Positions 17,726 to 26,974 of a stretch of DNA of 64,000 nucleotides are shown in pieces. The translations under genes and the position numbers were made by a program. This DNA is from Leptospira wolffii serovar Khorat str. Khorat-H2 (lineage in GTDB: Bacteria; Spirochaetota; Leptospiria; Leptospirales; Leptospiraceae): contig NZ_AKWX02000013.1 in the NCBI RefSeq assembly GCF_000306115.2, forward strand, positions 248,001-312,000. Reading direction: 5' to 3'. A model generated the notes under the pieces. That model did no database searches. It was given only the letters and a program-made list of their open reading frames with translations, and was not told where the DNA came from. How positions within the stretch are numbered: position 1 is the first letter of the stretch; each line of letters begins with the position of its first letter.

Positions 17726-19354
17726 ATGGGAAAGGTGCTACGTAAAGTTCTTCCTTCCCAAACCGAGATCAAATTCAAGGCGGCGAAGCCTGTCCGTTTG
17801 AACGGGCTTCCGGACTTTCTCGTGTTTCATAAGGAGGAAGTGAGGACTTTTCGCCAGGCTCTGGAGAATCCGGGACTCTTCCGGCATATTCTGATCACCG
17901 GACCCGAGATTGAATCCAACCTTCTCCGCTTCGAACAGTATTTGGAGGAGATCGTAAAGGACCAACCGGTGGTTGCCGAACCGAATCCCACTCTTCTATC
18001 TCTTGCAGGTTTTCCTCATGATTCCAAGTATCGACCGGGCAAGATCGCGGAGGCGAACGGAGGACTTCTTTTACTTCCCATCAAACCTTTTATGGAAGAT
18101 CCGGATCTGTATTATTTTTTGAAAGGGGTATTACTGACCGGTAAGATAGATTTCCTTTCCCTTCCGGAAGGTTCGGATTTAACCCGAATCGATAGATTTC
18201 ATCCCAGCATAGAGTCCAGATTCCGTTTAATCTTAGTGGGAGAAGAAGCTGAGGTGGACGCAATCTCCCAAATAGACGCGGACTTTTACGGTAGTTTCGA
18301 TTTCAAGATTCATATGCCTTATGAGATCAGCCTGGGTAAAGCGTGGCTTCCTATCTTCTCCGGATTATTGAAGTCTTGGGAGAAGCCGGGTTATCCTTCT
18401 TTAGACCAAACCGCGTTAGACTCCCTTTTAGAGTTGGCGCTACGTTGGAACGATAGTCAGAGCAGGCTTTCTCTACATCTCTCCGAACTCCGTTCTTTCG
18501 TAACCGAAATTCTCGCCTTAAACAAAAAGGCCAAGAAGTCCGTAGGAAGAGCCCAAATAGAAGCGGCTCCCGCATTGATCCAAAAGCGAACCGCCATCCA
18601 TAAGAGAAAGTATCTGGAAAATATCCAGGAAGGTCTGATCTCCGTTCAGCTAAAGGGAAAGAAGACCGGTAGGATCAACGGTCTCTCCGTGATATTATTA
18701 CAATCCTCTCTTTTGGATTTCGGGCAAGTGAATCAGGTCTCGGCAAGAGTCTCCCTCGGATCGGGAAATCTAATCAATATAGAAAGGGAAGTGAATCTCT
18801 CCGGAAACCTTCACGATAAGGGCGTATTTATCCTACAATCTTATATCAAAGGGATGTTCTCTCATATCCAGTCCTTCGGATTGGACGCATCCATTTTATT
18901 CGAGCAGAATAGCTCACCCATAGACGGAGACTCCGCGAGTTGCGCGGAACTATTGGCTTTATTGTCCGCGCTTTCCGGTTTGGAAATAGCATGCAATATC
19001 GCCGTCACCGGTGCGCTTTCCCAGTACGGGGACATTCTTCCCGTGGGAGCCGTAAACACGAAGATCCAAGCTTGGTTTGATGTGACCAGGCTCGCTGGCT
19101 CCAACAAGGACAAATACTGTATTTATATTCCCAAGGATAATGTGAGGGACTTGAATCTTTCCCGGGAAATTCGGGAGGAAATGCGAAAGGGAAAATTCCA
19201 AATCGTTTCCTGCTCTCATGTGGAGGATCTTATACCGGAAATTTTCGGAACACCAGCAGGTAAAATTTCCAAGACAGGGATATATCCTCCGAATACTCTT
19301 TTCCGAATCATCGAAGAAAGAATCGATCGCAAGAGAGACGGAGAAGAGGGGTAA
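17726..19354 (+). CDS. Lon-like (S16) protease with degenerate ATPase region
   Basis: 542 residues from the ATG at 17726, which has an AAGGTGGAG site just upstream; an in-frame TTG at 17699 is an alternative. The C-terminal 200 residues form a Lon protease domain: [18 protein letters not shown] carries the catalytic Ser, and [16 protein letters not shown] the catalytic Lys. The N-terminal region aligns in outline with the AAA_32/LonB module ([14 protein letters not shown] and [19 protein letters not shown]). The expected P-loop reads [14 protein letters not shown], without GxGKS/T, and the Walker B Asp is not seen. It may therefore be ATP-independent, as reported for LonC proteins. It starts 47 bases after queA. 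Confidence 0.8.
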   Translation: MGKVLRKVLPSQTEIKFKAAKPVRLNGLPDFLVFHKEEVRTFRQALENPGLFRHILITGPEIESNLLRFEQYLEEIVKDQPVVAEPNPTLLSLAGFPHDSKYRPGKIAEANGGLLLLPIKPFMEDPDLYYFLKGVLLTGKIDFLSLPEGSDLTRIDRFHPSIESRFRLILVGEEAEVDAISQIDADFYGSFDFKIHMPYEISLGKAWLPIFSGLLKSWEKPGYPSLDQTALDSLLELALRWNDSQSRLSLHLSELRSFVTEILALNKKAKKSVGRAQIEAAPALIQKRTAIHKRKYLENIQEGLISVQLKGKKTGRINGLSVILLQSSLLDFGQVNQVSARVSLGSGNLINIEREVNLSGNLHDKGVFILQSYIKGMFSHIQSFGLDASILFEQNSSPIDGDSASCAELLALLSALSGLEIACNIAVTGALSQYGDILPVGAVNTKIQAWFDVTRLAGSNKDKYCIYIPKDNVRDLNLSREIREEMRKGKFQIVSCSHVEDLIPEIFGTPAGKISKTGIYPPNTLFRIIEERIDRKRDGEEG

Positions 19355-19455
19355 AATCCCGAATTTTCGGCTCTAAATTCGACAAAACTCAGGGATTTTC
19401 GCCGGAATTCCCCTAATCAGACTGCACTGGATTGGCCGATACTATAGATACAGCC

Positions 19456-19692
19456 ATGAAATCCGGAGCCAGGATCAATATTGAATCTTCTTTGGTGGTG
19501 ACTCTAGTTGCGAGTCTGGGGTTCCTATTGGTCCTAGGACTTGCTCCGGTCAGAAACTCAGGACAAGACGGCTTCGCCACGGAACCGTATCTTCCGGAAT
19601 TACTAAGAGATAGATTCACCTGGGAACCTAGTTCCGAACAGATCCGGGATCTTCCCGAGAGAACCAAAGAACCGGGCCCTTCTTCCGTATAA
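19456..19692 (+). CDS. Small single-pass membrane protein, hypothetical
   Basis: 78 residues from the ATG at 19456; an in-frame TTG at 19432 would add 8 residues. A basic N-terminus precedes one hydrophobic helix (SSLVVTLVASLGFLLVLGLA), followed by a hydrophilic tail of about 45 residues rich in Pro, Glu and Arg. No family is recognised and there is no clear ribosome-binding site. It lies between the Lon-like gene and ybaB on the same strand, which makes it plausible, but an overlapping minus-strand frame of similar length also exists (19413-19667). Confidence 0.45.
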   Translation: MKSGARINIESSLVVTLVASLGFLLVLGLAPVRNSGQDGFATEPYLPELLRDRFTWEPSSEQIRDLPERTKEPGPSSV

Positions 19693-19754
19693 TTCTTGCA
19701 TAGAGGCTTCCTAAAGAAAATCTATTCCTAGGTTCCAAAGGAACCGGGAGTCGT

Positions 19755-20057
19755 ATGTTCGGCGGAAAAAGCTTAGATAATCTTAAACAAATGAACCAGA
19801 TGCGGGTAAGAATGAAGCGTCTGGAAAAAGAATTAGAGTCCCTTTCTTTCGAAGGAAAATCCAAGAACGATCTGGTGGTATGCATTGCCGACGGAAAGCA
19901 AGTCGTTCAGGAAATTAAAATAGAAGATTCTCTTCTCGCTAAGAACGATAAAAAGCTATTGCAGAAAAGTATCAAACAGGCAGTGAACCAGGCCATGGAA
20001 GCCGCGCAGAAAGCTGCGGAAGAGAAAATGGGAGAGTTCCGGGAACTTCTTTCCTAA
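19755..20057 (+). CDS. ybaB: YbaB/EbfC nucleoid-associated protein
   Basis: 100 residues. The N-terminal coiled-coil helix MNQMRVRMKRLEKELESLS is followed by the family's beta strands (DLVVCIADGKQVVQEIKIEDSLL) and a C-terminal helix ending NQAMEAAQKAAEEKMGEF. EbfC, the homologue in Borrelia, binds DNA as a dimer and helps organise the nucleoid; in many bacteria ybaB follows dnaX, which is not the case here. The start has GGGAG a few bases upstream. The gene ends 11 bases from the convergent M30-like peptidase gene. Confidence 0.9.
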   Translation: MFGGKSLDNLKQMNQMRVRMKRLEKELESLSFEGKSKNDLVVCIADGKQVVQEIKIEDSLLAKNDKKLLQKSIKQAVNQAMEAAQKAAEEKMGEFRELLS

Positions 20058-20068
20058 TCTCAAAAATC

Positions 20069-21682
20069 CTAAAAGATCGAGATCGGTTTTAATTTCGTAC
20101 GAGTCCGGGAGAGTTTGAAAAATTCGTGTGGGCATACCGCACGCACGCCGGAGGATTCCGGTAAGGAGATCGCTTCTTCCCCTTCGTCCTCCGATTCAGT
20201 GATCCCTAGGGAAACGGAAATATCACCCGACTTTCTCGCATCCGTATTGATCTGTAAAGAATATTGGGCACCGTCCCAAACCTTCTTGAATAAGACCAAA
20301 TTGCTCGTCGAGCCCGCATTGGATCTGTCCGCCTTGACGAGTTGGATCTGGCCGGGAGTTAATTGGGAAAGAGGAGTGATCTCGGGAATTCTTAACGGGT
20401 TGTATAATTTTCTTAGCTCTCCGCCTTCTTCTCCGCTAAGAGGAAAAGGATAATATTGGATGAGTTGGTTCATCCCGTCTAGGAATGCGGTTCCCCCTGA
20501 AGTGTCTGTACCCATCTGACCGGAATCGGGCAGAGTCTCTCCCAAGGATTGCCAGATGAATGTGGGATATATTTTCTGGAAGGAAGTCGCAGAACTGGAT
20601 CCGAGTAAGTCTTTGATTCCTTGGGGAGCATTCGTGTATCCTGTAGCATTCGAACGGAAAAGTTGGAATAGACCCAAGGCGTCCGAGGCCCGATAACCTT
20701 TAGGCCCCTGGACTCCCGAGCGGAAATATGCGTTACGCTCGCTTGTGGTCGATCCTGAAATCATATATAAATATTTCATGAAAGAATACGCGAAAGCGTA
20801 ATCCACAAGAGTATTGAACTTCGAGGACCCGAATACGGTGCTTCCGTTGGCTCCTCGAGCGCAGGAGTTGGAATTTCTACCCCTATAGCAATTGATCCTA
20901 CTGATTTGAGGAGAATAACCTGCTATATCGGACGCAACTTCGCTTGTACCTTCGTTGATCCAAGCCTCGTCCCTTCCTCCGTTGCTAGTTAGTATTCTCG
21001 CCTCGTATTGGAACCGAATCAAGTGCTGGTATTCGTGCGCAAGTGTGGCAAGGAAGGTATCCGGCTTTCCCGCAGTCATATCCGAAGTCCTCAATTCTAC
21101 GAGCTCGACTCCGTCCATATAAACTATATTCGAGTAATTGGATCTTACGCTATAACTGGAGCTATCCGGAAAATAATCCACCGGATCGAAGAATCCGGCC
21201 ACAAAGGAACCTCCAGGTTGGCTTCCGTCTATGATATTGGTTACGATTACGGTTACTTTACCGTCACCGTCCAAATCGTCGGAGTATCCGAAAGCGTCTC
21301 CTAAACGAGGATAGATCTTAGTATCGAACTCTTGGGCTATATAATTATAATCGATCGCATTTTCCAGACCGGCACTCGCGTATACCTTCACATGGGTTCC
21401 AGAACTCATGAGTTGGGTTTGAGTGCAGGCGGAAGAATTAGTAACTAAATTACGAATCCAAAAGGAAGAAGCTCCCGAGCAGGAGGAGCTTAAACGACTT
21501 AAGGAAAGAAGATCGGATAGATTCGGTTCGGTCTTATCATCCGATTGAAAAACGTTTTGTCCTACACAATGGGAAAGAAAGAAAACGAAAAGAAAGAATT
21601 TGGAGATTCCAACGAGACGACCGACCCGAGTTTTACGGACCAAAGAAAGAGTTTGCATTTCTTTTTTGAAAGAAACTTTCAT
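20069..21682 (-). CDS. M30-like zinc metallopeptidase lipoprotein
   Basis: 537 residues. A basic N-terminus is followed by a hydrophobic stretch ending FFLSHC, a loose spirochaetal lipobox with Cys 39 as the likely lipidated residue. LATLAHEYQHLIRFQ near residue 215 is the HExxH zinc motif, and DEAWINEGTSEVASD about 30 residues later supplies the Glu ligand motif found in hyicolysin-like (M30) and related gluzincin peptidases. The predicted site of action is the outer membrane or cell surface. There is no obvious propeptide or second domain. It is convergent with ybaB and divergent from the 21774 gene, with about 90 bases between their starts. Confidence 0.75.
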   Translation of the reverse strand: MKVSFKKEMQTLSLVRKTRVGRLVGISKFFLFVFFLSHCVGQNVFQSDDKTEPNLSDLLSLSRLSSSCSGASSFWIRNLVTNSSACTQTQLMSSGTHVKVYASAGLENAIDYNYIAQEFDTKIYPRLGDAFGYSDDLDGDGKVTVIVTNIIDGSQPGGSFVAGFFDPVDYFPDSSSYSVRSNYSNIVYMDGVELVELRTSDMTAGKPDTFLATLAHEYQHLIRFQYEARILTSNGGRDEAWINEGTSEVASDIAGYSPQISRINCYRGRNSNSCARGANGSTVFGSSKFNTLVDYAFAYSFMKYLYMISGSTTSERNAYFRSGVQGPKGYRASDALGLFQLFRSNATGYTNAPQGIKDLLGSSSATSFQKIYPTFIWQSLGETLPDSGQMGTDTSGGTAFLDGMNQLIQYYPFPLSGEEGGELRKLYNPLRIPEITPLSQLTPGQIQLVKADRSNAGSTSNLVLFKKVWDGAQYSLQINTDARKSGDISVSLGITESEDEGEEAISLPESSGVRAVCPHEFFKLSRTRTKLKPISIF

Positions 21683-21773
21683 GTCTCTACCCGAGAAGAG
21701 GGAAACTGCTTTACCAGTCGCCTCCGTCTCGTAAGGTCAATTCTGCGGGGAGGTCTCCGAGGAGCAAGAACCA

Positions 21774-22565
21774 TTGGCGTTTAAAAATTTTAAGGAAAGG
21801 AAATTTTTTTCCAAATTTTTCGGCATCCTTTGCATTTTTTCGTTAGAATGCAATTGCGGTTTTCGTCCTTCTCCTCTTGAGAGAGAATCCGGTCAAGGAC
21901 CGGAACATTCCTCGTTATTCGCCTCTCTTCCGGAAAGCGGAGAATATTTTTCCGAACTCAAAAAAATTCCCACCGGATTTTATATCCGACAAATCTATCT
22001 GAATCATAAAACCAAGAACGAGTTCTATATGAGCCAGCTCACCGTTTCCGAGGCCAAGAATTGGGAGGAAATTCGATTCGAAGGAAAGCTGACTAAGGAC
22101 GATTCCGGTAAACTGTTGAGATTTCGTCCCAGACTTTGCAGGATCTTTACTAGTAAAAACCCCGGAGATAGATGGGCCCTAGTCCGAGCCTTCGAATGCG
22201 ATCATTTCGAATTTCTAATATGGAAAGCGGGTCTCAGGGAACTGAGAATCGTTCCCGGACCGGAGGGAGAAGAGGACGGAGTACTGTTTCGTAGGCCGAA
22301 TGCAGGAACTCCCGAAAAAATTTCCGGTATAGTACTCCGCGCTTCGGGCAAAAACACGAGCGTTTGGGGAATGAGATTGTCTAGAGTCCGAAAGGGGGCC
22401 AAGGGACAATTAGAGACTTACGACGGAAGGAACCTGGATCTCAGATCTTTGCAAACGGTGGAAACCACGGGTGAAGCCGAGACTACAGCACCGAATCTGG
22501 CTCGTCCGGGAGATTTCATTCTATACACGAATCCCAACTCGGTCAATCCTCTCGCTTATGAATGA
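21774..22565 (+). CDS. Hypothetical exported protein, probable lipoprotein
   Basis: 263 residues from a TTG at 21774 preceded by AGGAG at a suitable distance; no upstream ATG gives a better start. The N-terminus is basic and then hydrophobic (FFGILCIFSLECNCGF), with one of its cysteines likely lipidated. The mature part has no motif I recognise and looks mostly beta-stranded, with few hydrophobic runs. It converges on the LRR lipoprotein gene with only 1 base between stops. Function unknown. Confidence 0.6.
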   Translation: MAFKNFKERKFFSKFFGILCIFSLECNCGFRPSPLERESGQGPEHSSLFASLPESGEYFSELKKIPTGFYIRQIYLNHKTKNEFYMSQLTVSEAKNWEEIRFEGKLTKDDSGKLLRFRPRLCRIFTSKNPGDRWALVRAFECDHFEFLIWKAGLRELRIVPGPEGEEDGVLFRRPNAGTPEKISGIVLRASGKNTSVWGMRLSRVRKGAKGQLETYDGRNLDLRSLQTVETTGEAETTAPNLARPGDFILYTNPNSVNPLAYE

Positions 22566-22566
22566 C

Positions 22567-23286
22567 CTAGTCCGATCCCTTTTCCGAGCTTAAAATCTTT
22601 CGCAGACCCGGCATGATTTTTAGATAGGGGAGTTGCTTCCGTATACTTCTGATTTCGTCGTCCGAGACATCCGTTCCGTCCAATTGCAGATGGAAAAGCC
22701 CGGAAAGGGAATACAATGGGGCTAGATCCTTTACTTCCGTTCCTTGCAAATATAGCTCTTGCAAACTCGTACAATTTCCAAGAGGACTTAGATCTTTCAC
22801 TTTCGTATTTTTGATAAGAAGGTGCCGTAATTTACATCCCGGACCGATAAATTCCAGATTCGAAATTTTAGAACCCTTCATTTCCAACCTGGTGAGTCTA
22901 TTCCATCCGTCGAAGGTTCTCATTCCGGCGTCAGTGATCGGGACTCCGTTTAGAACCAAAGAATCCAATTTTTCGAATCTGCGAAGCGGAGATAAATCCC
23001 GGATTTGCGAATCGGTAATATTCAAATATCTAAGTCGGGGGAGATCTGGAAGTTCCTCTAAGGAACGAAGCTCTTTCGTATTCAATTCCAACACTTCTAG
23101 TTTGGAAAATGCAAGCAGATCCTTCCAACTGGGTTCTTCCTGAAATCCCAACCAGCGGATGTCCTTCGGATAGGCGCCCAACACTTCTCCGGAAGAATTA
23201 CGAATCGTGGAATAATTTTCCGGGCGATAAGAGCAGGAAAGAAAGAATAGAAGAAAAAAGAATTTCCTCATACGTAATAAATTCAT
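22567..23286 (-). CDS. Leucine-rich-repeat lipoprotein
   Basis: 239 residues. The N-terminus FFFLLFFLSCSYRP is a lipoprotein signal with the Cys at about residue 18. The rest contains five to six leucine-rich repeats of 22-23 residues with a consensus like L-x-x-L-x-L-x-x-T-x-I-x-D-L-S-P-L, of the internalin type (for example LQELYLQGTEVKDLAPLYSL). Such repeats form a curved solenoid for protein binding, and LRR proteins in Leptospira are often surface-exposed. Its ligand is unknown. The start at 23286 has GGGA upstream; a second ATG at 23271 is possible. Confidence 0.8.
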   Translation of the reverse strand: MNLLRMRKFFFLLFFLSCSYRPENYSTIRNSSGEVLGAYPKDIRWLGFQEEPSWKDLLAFSKLEVLELNTKELRSLEELPDLPRLRYLNITDSQIRDLSPLRRFEKLDSLVLNGVPITDAGMRTFDGWNRLTRLEMKGSKISNLEFIGPGCKLRHLLIKNTKVKDLSPLGNCTSLQELYLQGTEVKDLAPLYSLSGLFHLQLDGTDVSDDEIRSIRKQLPYLKIMPGLRKILSSEKGSD

Positions 23287-23374
23287 CCGAATCCCGGGAA
23301 AGAAAACTAGAAAATAAACTGAAGCACTTTAATTGGAGGTTTCTTTCAAGAGGACGCGTAGCTTGGAATCGGGG

Positions 23375-23380
23375 TTGACA
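23375..23380 (+). promoter_or_regulatory. Possible -35 box (TTGACA) before the Fur-family gene
   Basis: A perfect TTGACA hexamer lies 45 bases before the preferred start. The matching -10 position (23398-23403, CAGGAT) is poor, so the promoter call is weak. It mainly argues against translation from the overlapping ATG at 23380. Confidence 0.3.
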
Positions 23381-23424
23381 TGGGTCTAGTTCGTAGCCAG
23401 GATCGAAATTGCCCGGAAGATTGG

Positions 23425-23823
23425 ATGGACGAAGATAAAAAATCCGCATCCCGAAACACCAAGCAAAAAGGAGAAATTCTTAGAGTCATCCAGGACGCAA
23501 AGGGTCCGCTTTCCGTAAAGGAAATCCACGACATATCTAAGAAATCTATCCAGAATATAGGAATCGCCACGGTTTATAGAGCCGTGAACCATTTACTGGA
23601 TTCAGGTTTAATCCACGAAATCCAATTGCCGGGAGAATCCTCTCGGTTCGAAACCAGTCATTTGGACCACCACCACCATTTCCATTGCAAGATCTGCGAT
23701 CGGGTCTTCGACGTGGGGCTTTGCCCTTTCCCGGTGGAGAATCTTCCCAAAGGATTTACAGTGGATTCCCATGAAATCATTCTCTACGGAGTATGTTCCG
23801 AGTGCAACTCGTCCAAAAAATGA
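23425..23823 (+). CDS. Fur-family metal- or peroxide-responsive regulator
   Basis: 132 residues from the ATG at 23425 (GGAAG upstream); an ATG at 23380 would add 15 residues but overlaps a TTGACA hexamer. The winged-helix region includes SIQNIGIATVYRAVNHLLDSG. The dimerisation region has the histidine-rich HLDHHHHFHCKICDR site and the structural zinc cysteines CKIC and CSEC. Fur relatives (Fur, Zur, PerR) repress metal-uptake or peroxide genes; which one this is cannot be decided from the motifs alone. Its stop overlaps the start of the following SGNH protein gene by 4 bases, which is an unusual linkage for a regulator. Confidence 0.88.
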   Translation: MDEDKKSASRNTKQKGEILRVIQDAKGPLSVKEIHDISKKSIQNIGIATVYRAVNHLLDSGLIHEIQLPGESSRFETSHLDHHHHFHCKICDRVFDVGLCPFPVENLPKGFTVDSHEIILYGVCSECNSSKK

Positions 23824-25415
23824 AAGAAACATCAATCAAAGTTAGAATCATATATATTAGTTTTTTATTATTCGGATTTTTTCTGCTCTTGGACAGAATC
23901 CTTCTCCCCGAGATACTATTCGGCGTTCCTAACGAGCTGGAATGGGACACATCTCCCTGGTTCAATTTCTTGGAGAAGAGGAGCAAAATCCGCTTCGACA
24001 AAGAGGAGCGGGGAGTCCTGATCGCGGGCAGTAGCGTGGCGTTATATTCTTCTCTTCCGGAAAGAATGAACGATAGATTTCGAAATTCTACCGATCTCAA
24101 GGACGTTAGAGCCGAGTTCTATTCCCACCCCGCTTTGACTCCTTCCGATTTATACCATTACAGAAAGGATATAGTGGATAAGAATCCTTCTCTTTTGGTT
24201 TTCATACTGAATCCCGCCGACCTGCAATTGGACTTTTTAATCACTCCGGAAGAGGAGGCCAAGAGAAAGGAGCAATTCGAAAACAGGATCGTATACAAAG
24301 AAAAGGAGATTCTGGATCTGACCAAAGTGGAATACGACGAGATGAGATTGGCGGAAACATCTGCAAAAACTCGCCACCAAAATCGGATGTTATACCCGTT
24401 CGAATATCTCACCGAGAATTTTTCCTCCGTCTTGGGAGTGGGTAAATCCGCGATCTTATCCCTTTTATCCAGGTCGATCTTTTTTACCGTAAGATACAGA
24501 AGCTTTCTTTACGATCCATTCGATGCGATGATAGAGAATCATTTTAGAAGCGGTAGGTCTTATCATTATTTTACGGGCATCCAACCGAAAGAAGGAATCT
24601 ACCTAAGAGGTTGGGCCAAACCTGAATTCCATATATCCTGCGAACTAAAAAGCGGGGTCCTGGAGGAAAGTGTCTTCTTCCAGGAAAAAGACACGAACCT
24701 AAAAGTATTTCAGGGAGAAAAAAACGTATTCGATCGGACTTTTTCCAAATCGGGATGGCAACCTTTACGTTTGGAATTTCCCGAAAAACCGGAAACAGTA
24801 TATCTCAAATTCGTAATGAATCGTCCCATTTCTTCCGATCGCGTGGATTCTAGGATCTTTGGAACGGAGGAAATCTACGGAATCCGACTCTCCCAAAATT
24901 TTTGCAGAAGAGAGATTCGGACTGGAATTTCCTACTCCCGCATCCGAGGCCTGGACGATACTCGTTTGGCTTCTATGGACGATTCCACTTATGATAAGGA
25001 TTACGCGGCGAGAATTTACGGATCCAAACCAGGAGCCTCCACTTCCCGTTTGGTGACTCTAAGAATGGGAAAACTGAAATTGGCAGCGGCCCGCGACTTC
25101 TTTATCTGGTCCGAATTGGATTACCTCAAGAAGAATGTGGAGTATTTCCGTTCGAAAGGAATCCGAGTGTTGCTCGTTCATTCTCCCGAAAATCCCGTAG
25201 AAAGAAGCGTTTACCAGGAGAGTCCATGGTATAAGGGATATGTTTCCTATCTGGAAAAATTAGGGACGGAAGAGTATCGGTTCCGGAATGCGGCGCCTAG
25301 CTTCGAGAAAAAGCAGGATTTTTTGGATCCCCATCATCTTACCTACGACGCTTCCGAACGTTCCACCGACTTGTACGCCGATTGGATTTCGGAAATATTG
25401 TCCGAGAAAAAATAG
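23820..25415 (+). CDS. DUF1574 SGNH-like exported protein (third copy)
   Basis: 531 residues from the ATG at 23820, which overlaps the stop of the Fur-family gene (ATGA). One N-terminal membrane helix (about 8-25) leads to a large extracytoplasmic part. GVLIAGSSVALYS near residue 70 resembles SGNH block I, and DFLDPHHLTYD near the C-terminus supplies the DxxH pair. It is larger than the copy at 6800-7885 because of an insertion of about 150 residues with a beta-rich, carbohydrate-binding-like look (about 240-370). Downstream is a multi-pass membrane protein rather than an MBOAT. I infer modification of a surface glycan; this is not demonstrated. Confidence 0.68.
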   Translation: MKETSIKVRIIYISFLLFGFFLLLDRILLPEILFGVPNELEWDTSPWFNFLEKRSKIRFDKEERGVLIAGSSVALYSSLPERMNDRFRNSTDLKDVRAEFYSHPALTPSDLYHYRKDIVDKNPSLLVFILNPADLQLDFLITPEEEAKRKEQFENRIVYKEKEILDLTKVEYDEMRLAETSAKTRHQNRMLYPFEYLTENFSSVLGVGKSAILSLLSRSIFFTVRYRSFLYDPFDAMIENHFRSGRSYHYFTGIQPKEGIYLRGWAKPEFHISCELKSGVLEESVFFQEKDTNLKVFQGEKNVFDRTFSKSGWQPLRLEFPEKPETVYLKFVMNRPISSDRVDSRIFGTEEIYGIRLSQNFCRREIRTGISYSRIRGLDDTRLASMDDSTYDKDYAARIYGSKPGASTSRLVTLRMGKLKLAAARDFFIWSELDYLKKNVEYFRSKGIRVLLVHSPENPVERSVYQESPWYKGYVSYLEKLGTEEYRFRNAAPSFEKKQDFLDPHHLTYDASERSTDLYADWISEILSEKK

Positions 25416-25420
25416 AAACC

Positions 25421-26662
25421 ATGAGAAATCCATTCGATTCCTTCTCAAAGACCCGGCTTTTTCTTTCCGATTTATTTTTGCCTTTCTTGGCGGATAAGAA
25501 TCGGGTTCTCGTTCTATTCTTTCTGATGTATTTTTCCGCCTCCTTCTTTGTCTGGAAAAAATACGAATGGAATCCTACTTCTCAGATCAATTTCGGAAAG
25601 GAATTCGCCGATCAGAATGCGCCAGAAACACCTCCGGGAGCCGTCGTATTTCTGGGAGAAGAAGGGAACCTAGGCGCCGGTTACGACGGACAAATCTTTT
25701 ATTATTATTCTAGGATGCTGTCCGGATTTCACCTGGATTGGCCCAAGGGTTTCGAGACTAGTTTTAGAGCGCCAAGGATCGGATATCCGCTTTTGGTTTC
25801 TCCCTTCGGTTGGTTCGGGAGATACGGAACCGTATTCGGGATGTATTTTTTACATCTGTTGCTACTTCCTCTTTCTTTTCTAGCGCTACGCGACCTATTA
25901 TCCGAAGACAAAAAATACCTGGCTGGTCTATATCTTCTCTCACCCTTTACCTTAGGAAGTTACGTGCTTCTGGTATCCGATACGGTCATGATCGGTCTTG
26001 TCGTTCTATCGTACTGGGCTTACAAAAAGAAAAGGTATCTTCTCTTCTCACTTTTGGGCGGGGTAGCGATTCTCACGAAAGAACAGGCTCTCTTCCTCCT
26101 TTTTCCTTTGGGATTAGAGGCTTTATTTCGAAAAGAATGGAGAAATGCAATATGGGTAGGATCGGTTCTAATCTTGCCGGTTCTATGGAGCGCCTATTTA
26201 CGAACCCAATTTCCTTCTTGGAGTCCCGCTCACTTAGGGAGCTTTTTCGAGCCTTTTAGCGGAATATCCGCCTATTTCCGGGAAATCTACGAGGCTGTAT
26301 CCGGGGCAGACGCGGGCTTAAAGGTGTTAGTAAAGAAATTCTCTCGTTTCCCGCTTCTGGTTCTTCTCGCTTCCGGCGTCTTTTTATTATTCCGAGGTCG
26401 AATCCGCCTGGGGATTCCTTTCCGGATCGGATTCGGAATCACGATGTTTACGATCTGCGGGGCAGGATACATATTGTATTGGGCCACTTATGAGAACGTT
26501 TCCAGGATGTTTGCGGTGAGTTTGCCGCTTTTGGCCCTTTGGCAATCCGAAGACGAGGAACTCCCCGGCTGGATCTACTGGACCCTCTGCGGTCTCGTTC
26601 TATTCTTCTTTTTTATAAAATTGGCAATCGTTTCGCAACCATTGCGCTTCTTGGTTTGGTAA
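25421..26662 (+). CDS. Multi-pass membrane protein, GT-C-like putative glycosyltransferase
   Basis: 413 residues from the ATG at 25421, 5 bases after the SGNH gene; an upstream TTG at 25382 would overlap it. About ten membrane helices. The first periplasmic loop contains NLGAGYDGQIFYYYSRMLSG, close to the Y-D-G-Q-x-Y-Y motif of bacterial GT-C proteins that include putative mannosyltransferases. LTKEQALFLLFPLGLEALF is also typical of that group. Spacing suggests co-transcription with the Fur-like regulator and the SGNH protein. The donor is presumably a lipid-linked sugar; this is an inference from the loop motif. Confidence 0.6.
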   Translation: MRNPFDSFSKTRLFLSDLFLPFLADKNRVLVLFFLMYFSASFFVWKKYEWNPTSQINFGKEFADQNAPETPPGAVVFLGEEGNLGAGYDGQIFYYYSRMLSGFHLDWPKGFETSFRAPRIGYPLLVSPFGWFGRYGTVFGMYFLHLLLLPLSFLALRDLLSEDKKYLAGLYLLSPFTLGSYVLLVSDTVMIGLVVLSYWAYKKKRYLLFSLLGGVAILTKEQALFLLFPLGLEALFRKEWRNAIWVGSVLILPVLWSAYLRTQFPSWSPAHLGSFFEPFSGISAYFREIYEAVSGADAGLKVLVKKFSRFPLLVLLASGVFLLFRGRIRLGIPFRIGFGITMFTICGAGYILYWATYENVSRMFAVSLPLLALWQSEDEELPGWIYWTLCGLVLFFFFIKLAIVSQPLRFLVW

Positions 26663-26974
26663 TTTGGCGACTTTCCCGTTATTTTCGTCATTTTTAGGAA
26701 AGGCAGGTTCGTAAAAAATTTCTTAGACTTGATTCTTCTCGGAAAAGAATTAACTTGGTCGTATTGTAGGTCCGCTGTTCAGAAATCCGCACGTGTCAAA
26801 GTACTAGTATTGTTAGAACCAAAGACTCTCATTCTTAAGTGGTGAGATCTTCCGCGCTTCTACCGATCGTTCACCAATCCCGCCATTTTCTAGAGAGTTA
26901 ACTGTCTGTTAAAAGGCGAATTGGGTCTCCATTTGCGAAGTCCAGGCTGCCTAAAAAAATCGTTCGAGGAAAGC
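26663..26974. other. Intergenic region before the RRM gene, possible long leader
   Basis: About 312 bases with no credible reading frame. A weak promoter match, TTGATT at 26729-26734 and TAACTT at 26751-26756 with a 16-base spacer, would give a leader of about 210 bases for the RRM mRNA. I see no strong hairpin. Long 5' leaders are common for cold-shock and RNA-binding protein genes, but nothing here proves one. Confidence 0.3.

Noticed and set aside
19413..19667. 84-codon minus-strand frame opposite the small membrane protein
   Set aside because: No hydrophobic or conserved segment; the plus-strand frame has a clean membrane helix and matches the direction of its neighbours.
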